Below are positions 56,880-64,000 of a DNA stretch of 64,000 nt, piece by piece; the stretch's first letter is position 1, and each line of letters begins with the position of its first letter. The stretch spans positions 1 to 64,000 of the forward strand of contig NZ_FMZI01000015.1 in NCBI RefSeq assembly GCF_900101505.1, written 5' to 3'. This DNA comes from Antarctobacter albus. Lineage in GTDB: Bacteria > Pseudomonadota > Alphaproteobacteria > Rhodobacterales > Rhodobacteraceae. The position numbers and the translations under genes are program-made. The notes under the pieces were generated by a model. The model did not search any database and had not been told where the DNA came from. It saw only the letters and a list, made by a program, of their open reading frames with translations.

Positions 56880-57431
56880 ATGCGCCTTCCCTCTTTCCTT
56901 TCGCGCTTTGCCCGCGACTCTCGTGGCTTCGTCAACGTCGAGGCGGTCATCGTCTTTCCCGCGCTGCTGTTCCTCTTCGGTGTCGGATGGACCTATTTCG
57001 ACGCCTTCCGCCAACAGGCCGTCAACCAGAAGGCCAATTACGTCATCGGCGACATGCTCTCGCGCGAGACCGAGGCGATCACGCCGGATTACCTGACCAA
57101 TGCCCGCCACCTTTTGCGCCACCTGACCAAAACCGGCGGCGCCGACAGCGACCTGCGCATCACCATCGTGCAGTACAGCGACAGCTATGGCGGATGGCGG
57201 GTCAGCTGGTCTCAGCAGCGCGGCGACTATCCCAGCCTTTCGGATGCGGACATGCCCGCCTATGCAGACAAGCTGCCGTCGGGCGTGAACGGCGAACAGC
57301 TGATCCTGGTCGAGACCTGGGACAGCTACAGCCCGGTGTTCAGCGTCGGCCTCGATGCCTTCGAGATCCGAACCTACAGTTTCACGCGCCCGCGCTATGC
57401 GCCGCAAGTCGTCTTTGAGCAGCCGGCCTGA
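56880..57431 (+). CDS. TadE-like pilus assembly protein (cassette B, second E)
   Basis: This 183-residue protein has a membrane segment (GFVNVEAVIVFPALLFLFGVGW) and a periplasmic domain that ends FTRPRYAPQVVF, matching the 47281 gene. It is the last gene of the plus-strand cassette and is followed by a convergent terminator. Confidence 0.82.
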   Translation: MRLPSFLSRFARDSRGFVNVEAVIVFPALLFLFGVGWTYFDAFRQQAVNQKANYVIGDMLSRETEAITPDYLTNARHLLRHLTKTGGADSDLRITIVQYSDSYGGWRVSWSQQRGDYPSLSDADMPAYADKLPSGVNGEQLILVETWDSYSPVFSVGLDAFEIRTYSFTRPRYAPQVVFEQPA

Positions 57432-57459
57432 TTACCCCAAACGGCTGCCCGAAAGGCAG

Positions 57460-57485
57460 GGGGCCGCGGCATCTGCCGTGGCCCC
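57460..57485. terminator. Convergent terminator
   Basis: A 12-bp stem, GGGGCCGCGGCA/TGCCGTGGCCCC with one G-T pair and a 2-base loop, lies between the Tad cassette end and the convergent gene at 57498. It can serve both strands. Confidence 0.65.
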
Positions 57486-57497
57486 TTCGCTGTCTGG

Positions 57498-57974
57498 TCA
57501 GCTGTTTCTCTGACTCAGCAGGTGGATCATGATGTCCGCCACCGGTTTGGTCTGAGAGGCCGCAGTGACGCCACCGATAGCCACCCTGCGGCCCAGCCGC
57601 CACCACAGGCCCAGCCGCCAGACGCGGGACCCCGGCTCCTTCAGGATGATGATGAACCCGTTCGACGGCTTCATCGCGAACATCCCCCGGTCGACCTTTT
57701 CGATCTCGTCCAGGCGGGCCACCACGGTGCCGTCGCTGTCGGTCAGCGCGTCTTCGGTCAGGATCAGCGAATGCCCCGTGGCCTGCCACATGACCTGACC
57801 CGCCCAGAGCGCCCCGGCACCCAGCGCGATCAGCACGACCTTCCAGCCCAGCGCCATTCCCGCCGTCATGAAGGCCATCCACAGCATCAGGCCACCCAGG
57901 CCCAGCATCGAGACGACCCCGATCACCCGGCGCGATGCGGATGTCGTGATGCGTGCCAGTTCTTCCTCTGCCAT
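57498..57974 (-). CDS. Small membrane protein of unknown function (PH-like end)
   Basis: This 158-residue protein has two membrane helices (about residues 17-38 and 43-61) followed by a beta-rich domain (HSLILTEDALTDSDGTVVARLDEIEKVDRG) resembling bacterial PH domains of the YdbS type. The start at 57974 (MAEEELARITTSAS) is likely; the longer frame to 58172 runs antisense into the next gene. Function unknown. It is divergent from the sugar phosphorylase gene. Confidence 0.65.
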   Translation of the reverse strand: MAEEELARITTSASRRVIGVVSMLGLGGLMLWMAFMTAGMALGWKVVLIALGAGALWAGQVMWQATGHSLILTEDALTDSDGTVVARLDEIEKVDRGMFAMKPSNGFIIILKEPGSRVWRLGLWWRLGRRVAIGGVTAASQTKPVADIMIHLLSQRNS

Positions 57975-58132
57975 CTCCGGGCCTCCCGCGGTTGCGCCGT
58001 TCCGTCCTACTGTGGGTCCGACCCGGGGGAAAGCCCCCAGCCCGCCCAACATCCGTGCAAAAGGCCTGAAATCGCGCCACTTTCGGCGCATGCCGCTTCC
58101 AAGGTCGGGCGCGACGGGATTATATTGGAAGC

Positions 58133-59899
58133 ATGACCACAGCCGGACCATCCGCGATGACGCCGCCCGCACAGCTTTCCAACCGCCTGCGCGCCCTGTT
58201 GATGCGCATCTATCCCGACCGTGACACCGATGAACTGACCGCCCAGGTGATCGAGGCCTTCTGGCCGGACAGCGCCTCGGCCCGCAAGCGTGCGCGCAAG
58301 CCGGGCAATGCGCTTTGGTCGCAAAAAGACGCGGTGCTGATCACCTACGGCGATAGCCTGATCGACGGGGTCTACAAGCCGCTGGACCTGCTACGCGACT
58401 TCCTCGGCAACTACATGCCGGGCGTGGTGAACGGCGTGCATATCCTGCCCTTCTTTCCCTTCACCTCGGACGACGGCTTTGCCGTCACCGATTACCGCAA
58501 GGTGAACCCGACGCTGGGCGACTGGCCCGACATCAGCCGGATCGGCGCGGAATGGCACCTGATGTCCGACCTGGTGCTGAACCATGTCTCAAGCCAGGGC
58601 ACCTGGTTCAACGCCTACCGGCAGGGCCAGGAACCCTACGACAAGTTCTTTTACGAAGCCTCGCCCGACGATGACCTTTCCGCCGTGGTCCGCCCCCGCA
58701 CCACGCCGCTCTTGCAGGAGGTCGAAACCTCGAACGGGCTCAAGCATGTCTGGTGCACCTTCAGCCATGACCAGGTGGACCTGGATTTCCGCAACCCCGA
58801 GGTGCTGCTGGAGATCATCCGCATCATCCGGCTGCACGTCGATGCCGGGGTCAAGATCATCCGCCTCGATGCCGTGGCCTTCATCTGGAAGGAGCCGGGC
58901 ACGCCCTCGATCCACCTGCCCAAGACACATGCCATCGTGCAACTCTTGCGCGTGCTGGCGGATTTCGCTGCCGAGCCGATCGTCCTGCTGACCGAAACCA
59001 ATGTCCCCAAGACGGAGAACCTCAGCTATTTCGGCCAGTTGAACGAGGCCCACTGGATCTACAATTTCCCGCTGCCGCCCCTGATCCTGCATGCGATGCT
59101 GGCCGGCGACGCACGGGCGCTGTCGAACTGGCAGCGGGCCATGCCCCCGGCGCCGCAAGGCTGCGCCTACCTCAACTTCTCGTCCAGCCACGATGGCATC
59201 GGGATGCGCCCCGCCGAAGGTCTGCTGCCGGACGAGGAGATCGCCCAGATGATCAAGACCGTGCAGGCCACCGGCGGGCTTGCCTCGATGCGGGCGCTGC
59301 CCGGCGGCGGCACGGCGGTCTACGAGCTGAACACCACCTTCTTTTCCGCCATGCAGCGCACCTACAAGGGCGAGGACGGGCTGCAGGTGGATCGTTTCAT
59401 TTGCTCGCAGACCATCGTCATGTCGCTGGAGGGCATCCCGGCCTTCTATATCCATGCCATGCTGGCGACGGAAAACGACCTGGACGGCGTGGCGCGACGC
59501 GGCATGAACCGGGCGATCAACCGGCATCGCTGGAACTACCCGGAGCTGCAGGAAAAGCTGGCCGACCCGGACAGCGACCAGTCCCGCGTTCTGACGGCCC
59601 TGTCGGACCGCTTGCGGCTGCGCACGAAACAACCGGCCTTTCATCCAAACGCGACCAATTTCACGCTCTCCGTGGATGACCGGGTCTTTGCGGTCTGGCG
59701 TCAGGCACTGGATCGCAGCCAGTCGATCTTTGCCCTGCACAACGTCTCTGCCGAAGTGGTGGACCTGCCGCCCAAGTCGCTGAACCTGATTGCGGACGAG
59801 GAATGGATCGACCTGCTATCGGGCGAGACCCTGCACCCCGAAGAGGACGGCGTGACGCTGGCCCCCTACCAGTGCCGCTGGATCACCAACAAGGCGTAA
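58133..59899 (+). CDS. GH13_18-type sugar phosphorylase
   Basis: This 588-residue enzyme belongs to the sucrose phosphorylase branch of the alpha-amylase family, which includes sucrose, sucrose-6-phosphate and glucosylglycerate phosphorylases. The nucleophile is Asp246 (IIRLDAVAF), the acid/base Glu288 (LLTETNV) and the stabiliser Asp355 (SSHDGIG). The N-terminal extension (1-55) is helical. The exact substrate cannot be told; glucosylglycerate is one possibility. No transporter or partner kinase is near. Confidence 0.87.
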   Translation: MTTAGPSAMTPPAQLSNRLRALLMRIYPDRDTDELTAQVIEAFWPDSASARKRARKPGNALWSQKDAVLITYGDSLIDGVYKPLDLLRDFLGNYMPGVVNGVHILPFFPFTSDDGFAVTDYRKVNPTLGDWPDISRIGAEWHLMSDLVLNHVSSQGTWFNAYRQGQEPYDKFFYEASPDDDLSAVVRPRTTPLLQEVETSNGLKHVWCTFSHDQVDLDFRNPEVLLEIIRIIRLHVDAGVKIIRLDAVAFIWKEPGTPSIHLPKTHAIVQLLRVLADFAAEPIVLLTETNVPKTENLSYFGQLNEAHWIYNFPLPPLILHAMLAGDARALSNWQRAMPPAPQGCAYLNFSSSHDGIGMRPAEGLLPDEEIAQMIKTVQATGGLASMRALPGGGTAVYELNTTFFSAMQRTYKGEDGLQVDRFICSQTIVMSLEGIPAFYIHAMLATENDLDGVARRGMNRAINRHRWNYPELQEKLADPDSDQSRVLTALSDRLRLRTKQPAFHPNATNFTLSVDDRVFAVWRQALDRSQSIFALHNVSAEVVDLPPKSLNLIADEEWIDLLSGETLHPEEDGVTLAPYQCRWITNKA

Positions 59900-60001
59900 A
59901 CGCCGGATGCGCACAGCGGCGGTTTCATGCTAGGATCGCGTAATAGTTGTGTCACGCCCGCCGATCCGCAGGGCTGCGCGGCATTGGCGAAAGGAAGCGA
60001 C

Positions 60002-61129
60002 ATGGCAGAGTACAGGCGGCCCGGCGTCTACATCCAAGACGTCAGCTCCGGCGCCCGCCCGATCACCGGCGTCGGCACCTCGACTGCTGCCTTCCTGGGT
60101 GTCGCACCGCAAGCCGATGCCCACCTGCGCAAGCCCGTCTTCGTCACGTCCTGGCCAGGCTTCCAGCGCCGTTTTCAAGGTGACGGTCAGGGCAGCACCA
60201 CACTGTCGCTTGCCGTTGACGGGTTCTTCCAGAACGGCGGCGCGCGGCTTTACGTCGTCAACCTGGGCCAAGACGCCACGACCATCTCGGCGGATGACCT
60301 TGAAACCCTGTCGGCGATGGAAGGCATCAGCCTCATCGCCGCGCCCGGCTTCACCGACGCCGACAGCGTCGAGGCCATCCTTACCGACTGCGAGACCCGA
60401 AAGGACCGTTTCGCCGTTCTGGACATGGCCGAAGGTGGGGCGATTGCCGACCTTGCCCGCACGCAGGATCAAGGCGGCCTGCGCCCCCGCAATGCGTTGC
60501 AGGGTATGGCAGCGGTCTATGCCCCCTGGATCGAGGTCCGCGACCCCGAGACCGGGGAAATGATCGCCTGTCCCCCGTCCGGCCATATTTGCGGGGCCTA
60601 CGCGGGCAATGACTCCACGCGCGGCGTCCATCATGCCCCCGCCAATCTGCCACTCCGCGGGGCACTTGGGCTTTCACGTCTGTTCACCGATGCCGATCAG
60701 GACATCCTGGCCCCGGCCTGCGTGAATGCCATCCGGCAATTTTCCGACGGGATCCGGATCTGGGGCGCGCGCACCCTGACGAGGGCGGACAGCGAATGGC
60801 GATACGTCAATATCCGCCGGTTGTTGACACTGATCGAACTCTCCATCCAGCAAGGCACCCGATGGGCTGTCTTCGAACCGAATGACGACACCCTTTGGAA
60901 ATCCATTCGCCGCGACGTCTGGGAATTCCTGAACATGCTCTGGCGCGACGGGGCCTTGATGGGGTCGACAACCCAAGAGGCGTTCTTCGTCAGATGCGAT
61001 GCCACCACCATGACTCAGGCCGACCTCGATGCGGGCCGGCTGATCATCGAGATCGGCGTGGCCCCGGTCAGACCTGCGGAGTTCGTCGTGATCCGGATCA
61101 TGCAAACCACCTCCGACTCCGAGGGCTGA
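60002..61129 (+). CDS. Contractile tail sheath protein
   Basis: This 375-residue sheath protein is of the phage/contractile injection system type: the N-terminus YRRPGVYIQDVSSGARPITGVGTSTAAFLG is the sheath signature, and the C-terminal half has RRLLTLIELSIQQGTRWAVFEPNDDTLW. The ATG at 60002 is chosen over an upstream frame at 59927. The length is on the short side for sheath proteins. No baseplate, spike or portal genes follow. It is 3 bases ahead of the tube gene. Confidence 0.87.
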   Translation: MAEYRRPGVYIQDVSSGARPITGVGTSTAAFLGVAPQADAHLRKPVFVTSWPGFQRRFQGDGQGSTTLSLAVDGFFQNGGARLYVVNLGQDATTISADDLETLSAMEGISLIAAPGFTDADSVEAILTDCETRKDRFAVLDMAEGGAIADLARTQDQGGLRPRNALQGMAAVYAPWIEVRDPETGEMIACPPSGHICGAYAGNDSTRGVHHAPANLPLRGALGLSRLFTDADQDILAPACVNAIRQFSDGIRIWGARTLTRADSEWRYVNIRRLLTLIELSIQQGTRWAVFEPNDDTLWKSIRRDVWEFLNMLWRDGALMGSTTQEAFFVRCDATTMTQADLDAGRLIIEIGVAPVRPAEFVVIRIMQTTSDSEG

Positions 61130-61132
61130 GCC

Positions 61133-61561
61133 ATGCCTGAGGATCCTGGCCTTGCCGGCCTCTTTATCCTGTATCTTGACGGTGAAGCGGTCGCCCGCTT
61201 CCAGGACATCGAAGGCATGGGCGCCCATATCGACACGATCCCCTATCGCGAGGGCGGCGCCGGTTCCGGTTCCGTGCGGCATCTGCCGGGCACGGCCAAG
61301 GTATCGCCCGTAACCCTGCGGCATGGCGTGACCGTGGACAGCCGGCTTTGGGATTGGTGCACCGCGACCGTGACGGGCAACATCTCCCGTCGCACCGTCC
61401 TTGTCACGCTTTCCGCCCAGGACGGCGGATCGGAAGCTACCAGGTGGACCTTTTTCGAGGCCTGGCCGTCGAGCTTTCGCGCCGATCCGCTGGACAAGCA
61501 AAGGGACGAAATCGCCTTCGACTCCCTGACGCTGGTCTACGACCGGCTGGAACGCGACTGA
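61133..61561 (+). CDS. Contractile tail tube protein
   Basis: This 142-residue tube protein has an N-terminus LAGLFILYLDGEAVARFQDIEGMGAHIDTIPYREGG followed by beta strands and the end FRADPLDKQRDEIAFDSLTLVYDRLERD, typical of T4 gp19/afp1-like tube proteins. It pairs with the sheath gene. Only these two structural genes are here, so the rest of any injection system would have to be elsewhere or lost. Confidence 0.82.
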   Translation: MPEDPGLAGLFILYLDGEAVARFQDIEGMGAHIDTIPYREGGAGSGSVRHLPGTAKVSPVTLRHGVTVDSRLWDWCTATVTGNISRRTVLVTLSAQDGGSEATRWTFFEAWPSSFRADPLDKQRDEIAFDSLTLVYDRLERD

Positions 61562-61568
61562 CGCAATG

Positions 61569-62891
61569 TCAGGCCGCCACGCGGGCGGAGTGCGTGCCTT
61601 GCGTCTTGCTGGCCTGCCCGGCGACATAGACCTCTTCGACGGCCCGGTCGTCGCCCATGACCTGCAGGATGAACAGTTCTTCGGCCAGCGTCTCGGCCCG
61701 TTCCATGCGCAGTGCCATCGCGCCGGTCGCGCTTGCGTTCAGCACGACGATGTCCGCCTCGGTGCCTTCCCCCAGCGTGCCGATCCGGTCTGCCATGCCC
61801 AGCACTTCGGCGTTGCCGCGCGTGGCCCAGTCGAAGGCCTGCAACGGATGCAGCGCCTGCCCCTGCAGTTGCAGCACCTTGTAGCCCTCGTTCAGGGTCT
61901 GCAGCATGGAATAGCTGGTGCCCGCCCCCACGTCCGTGGCGATCCCGCTGGTGATCCCGCGCGCCGACAGCCCGCCGTGATCGAACAGGCCAGAGCCAAG
62001 GAAAAGGTTGGAGGTCGGGCAGAACACCGGATGCGCGCCACTCTCTGCCAGGGCGTCGATCTCGCGCGGTTCCAGGTGGATGGCATGGCCCAACAGGCTG
62101 TTCTCCCGCAGCAGGCCATAGGTCTGGTAGACGTCCAGATAGTCGCGCGCCTGCGGGTAGAGGTCCAGCGTATAGGCGATTTCGTCGCGGTTTTCCGACA
62201 GGTGGGTCTGGATGTGGCAAGTCGGGTTTTCCAACGCCAAGGCCTGCGCCATCTCCATCTGTTCCGGCGTCGAGGTGATGGCGAAACGGGGCGAGATGAC
62301 ATAGTCGCAACGCCATGTGCCGTGCCACTTGCCGATCAGCGCCGTGCTGTCGTCATACCCCGATTGCGGCGTGTCGCGCAGCCCGTCCGGCGCATTGCGA
62401 TCCATCAGCACCTTGCCGCCCAGCATCCGCATGTTCCGGCGCGTGGCCTCGGCGAAATAGGCCTCGACCGAGTTGCCATGCACCGAACAGTAGGCCACGG
62501 CGCTGGTCGTGCCATGCGCAACGAGTTGATCCATGAAGGCCGTCGCCATGCGCGCGGCGTGCGCCTCATCGGAAAAACGGGTTTCCTCGGGAAAGGTGTA
62601 GCTGTTCAGCCAGTCCAGCAGTTGTGCGCCCCAGGAGGCGATCACCTGGACCTGCGGAAAATGGATATGCGTGTCGATGAACCCGGCCATCAGCAGGTGC
62701 GGGCGATGATCTGTCACGGGCACGCCGGCGGCCTCCTTGGCCACTTCGTCAAAATCGCCGCGCCGGACGATCATCCCGTCCCGCAGCCACAGGGCGCCGT
62801 CCTCGATGTAGGTAAAGGCGTCGGTATCCTCACCATCCGCCGGGGCGCGGTGAAAGCTCAGGATGCGGCCGCGCAGGAGTGTCTCTGTCAT
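61569..62891 (-). CDS. guaD: Guanine deaminase
   Basis: This 440-residue amidohydrolase converts guanine to xanthine. Zinc ligands are in FIDTHIHFPQ, IQTHLSEN and GHAIHLE, and the last Asp in SGIATDVGAG. PTSNLFLGSGLF is a typical GuaD loop. Start at 62891 (MTETLLRGRIL). A purine permease gene lies 51 bases upstream, consistent with a guanine uptake and salvage pair. Confidence 0.94.
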   Translation of the reverse strand: MTETLLRGRILSFHRAPADGEDTDAFTYIEDGALWLRDGMIVRRGDFDEVAKEAAGVPVTDHRPHLLMAGFIDTHIHFPQVQVIASWGAQLLDWLNSYTFPEETRFSDEAHAARMATAFMDQLVAHGTTSAVAYCSVHGNSVEAYFAEATRRNMRMLGGKVLMDRNAPDGLRDTPQSGYDDSTALIGKWHGTWRCDYVISPRFAITSTPEQMEMAQALALENPTCHIQTHLSENRDEIAYTLDLYPQARDYLDVYQTYGLLRENSLLGHAIHLEPREIDALAESGAHPVFCPTSNLFLGSGLFDHGGLSARGITSGIATDVGAGTSYSMLQTLNEGYKVLQLQGQALHPLQAFDWATRGNAEVLGMADRIGTLGEGTEADIVVLNASATGAMALRMERAETLAEELFILQVMGDDRAVEEVYVAGQASKTQGTHSARVAA

Positions 62892-62942
62892 GGGGTATCT
62901 CATCATTTGGCTGGGCGGCCTGCGGGGCCGCCCCTTGGTATG

Positions 62943-64000
62943 TCAGGCGCGCTGCGCGGGCGGAATATCGTCCATCATGTCGGGTTCGTCCGGCACGATC
63001 ACGCGCTCTTCCAGGTCCTCTTTCGGAGCTACGAGCGGGTAGAGGTACAGGAAAGCCCCGATGATGACGTAGCCCACGGTGATCCCGTCGAACTGCGGCA
63101 TCTGAAGGGTCGGCGCATGGATGATCCCCAGCGAGGACATCGCGGCAGCCGCCAGCGCAAAGGCCCCCGCCATGCGGAACCGCGCGTCGATCACGTCAGC
63201 CACGATGGCGCCCCAGATCAGCCCGGTCAGGATCGCCCCCTGGCTGAGCGCAAGATGCCCCTCGTAATGCGCGCCCTCCATCAACAGGGCGGCGGTCAGG
63301 TTCGCATCCCCCAGGGCGGGCAGCCCTTCGACCCCGCTGCTGCGCAGCGCGTTCATCAGCGAGCCCCATTTGACCATCAGGAACTCCGAGATATGCGGCA
63401 GGATGGCAAAGGACACGGCGGCCATGTGCATCGGCTTGATCGACCAGGCGGTGTTGGTGATCAGGCTGACCGAGACGAAGACCAGCACGGGCGCCGCGGC
63501 GGCAATCGGGATCAACCCGGCCAGGAAGGACAGGAAGCCCAGGAAGGCCGCGGCGGCGATCACAAGGGCAACCCCGACGATATAGCCGGCATGCGCATCC
63601 AGCCGCTTGTATGCCGGGTGACCGATGTAGACCGTGGTCGGGAAAGGGGAACCGAAGACGGCGCCGATCATCGTGCCCGCCCCGTCCGTCACCTGGCACA
63701 GGCCCACGGGATAGCTGTCCCCGGCGGCCTCGGCGCTCTCGACGTTGTTCATCGTCTCGATGAAGTTGTAGATCTGCACCGGGATCAGCACCAGGAACAA
63801 CTCGGGGTTGGCGAACAGGTACTGGATGCCCGCGATCATGTCGCCGATATAGGGCACCGGCGGATAGGCCCCGACGCCGGAGAAATCGAACTTTGCCTCG
63901 CCCAGAACGATGGCGATCACCGTGCCGGCGCCGATGGCCACAAGGCCCGCGGGCACGTTGCCCGGCAGGCGGAACCGCCCGATCAGCCCCCAGAGGATGA
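62943..64000 (-). CDS. NCS2-family purine permease (cut by window edge)
   Basis: These 352 C-terminal residues of an NCS2/AzgA-type transporter are open to the right edge, with ILWGLIGRFRLPGN upstream of the first visible GTG. Helices are at GLVAIGAGTVIAIVLG and VGVALVIAAAAFLGFLSFLAGLIPIAAAAPVL, and NFIETMNNVESAEAAGDSYPVGLC resembles the substrate-site region. Substrate probably xanthine, guanine or hypoxanthine, given guaD next door. The C-terminal tail ends MMDDIPPAQRA. Confidence 0.88.
   Translation of the reverse strand, partial: ILWGLIGRFRLPGNVPAGLVAIGAGTVIAIVLGEAKFDFSGVGAYPPVPYIGDMIAGIQYLFANPELFLVLIPVQIYNFIETMNNVESAEAAGDSYPVGLCQVTDGAGTMIGAVFGSPFPTTVYIGHPAYKRLDAHAGYIVGVALVIAAAAFLGFLSFLAGLIPIAAAAPVLVFVSVSLITNTAWSIKPMHMAAVSFAILPHISEFLMVKWGSLMNALRSSGVEGLPALGDANLTAALLMEGAHYEGHLALSQGAILTGLIWGAIVADVIDARFRMAGAFALAAAAMSSLGIIHAPTLQMPQFDGITVGYVIIGAFLYLYPLVAPKEDLEERVIVPDEPDMMDDIPPAQRA

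Overview
The window is high-GC chromosomal DNA of an alphaproteobacterium of the Rhodobacterales (Roseobacter/Paracoccus group). This is inferred from the gene content: a complete Paracoccus-type sox cluster, heterotetrameric sarcosine oxidase, an NDUFA12 homologue, a CtrA-type site, and the accB-accC-aat-DUF2155-mlaD-NDUFA12 order. No tRNA, rRNA, CRISPR array, insertion sequence or phage integrase was seen. Both ends cut genes: acetyl-CoA synthetase on the left and an NCS2 permease on the right.

Layout. 1-5.8 kb: end of acs, a DUF2202 protein, a hypothetical gene, accBC, aat, and a translationally coupled NDUFA12-mlaD-DUF2155 operon on the minus strand. 5.9-12.6 kb: an FkbM methyltransferase/GT61 glycosyltransferase fusion, a RidA-like protein, clpX and clpP with their own terminators, a photolyase-related protein whose domains look permuted, and a His-rich cation diffusion facilitator. 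12.7-25.6 kb: the sulfur-oxidation locus. soxV-W, soxX-Y-Z-A, soxB and soxC-D-E-F lie on the minus strand; soxS-R-T lie divergently on the plus strand. Four similar 16-base sites (ATTCAC..A.....AT) sit at the start of each unit, and T-run terminators separate soxA from soxB and soxB from soxC. They are candidate operators for the persulfide-sensing ArsR-type repressor SoxR encoded in the cluster.

25.6-32.6 kb: ribE and nrdR-ribD flank three capsule genes (kpsS, a Wza/KpsD-like lipoprotein, kpsC). The convergent gap after kpsC holds a consensus DnaA box and a perfect TTAA-N7-TTAA CtrA site. 32.7-41.3 kb: an M20 amidohydrolase with a DUF1353 protein, YjbQ, a dienelactone hydrolase, DUF1294, HlyU, and the rpoD-dnaG pair. 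41.3-47.2 kb: sarcosine oxidase beta-delta-alpha-gamma, with an unknown secreted protein inserted between beta and delta.

47.3-57.4 kb: two mirror-image TadG-TadE-TadE cassettes on either side of a glutamate dehydrogenase gene. One cassette has a second tandem TadG. The three TadG-like proteins carry a von Willebrand A core interrupted by a shared module with a DxDxDG-type calcium loop, and this module lies before the MTDG motif in two copies but after it in the third. No Tad secretion machinery is present. This is the most unusual system in the window. 57.5-64 kb: a small membrane protein, a GH13_18-type sugar phosphorylase, an isolated contractile tail sheath/tube gene pair, guanine deaminase and a purine permease.
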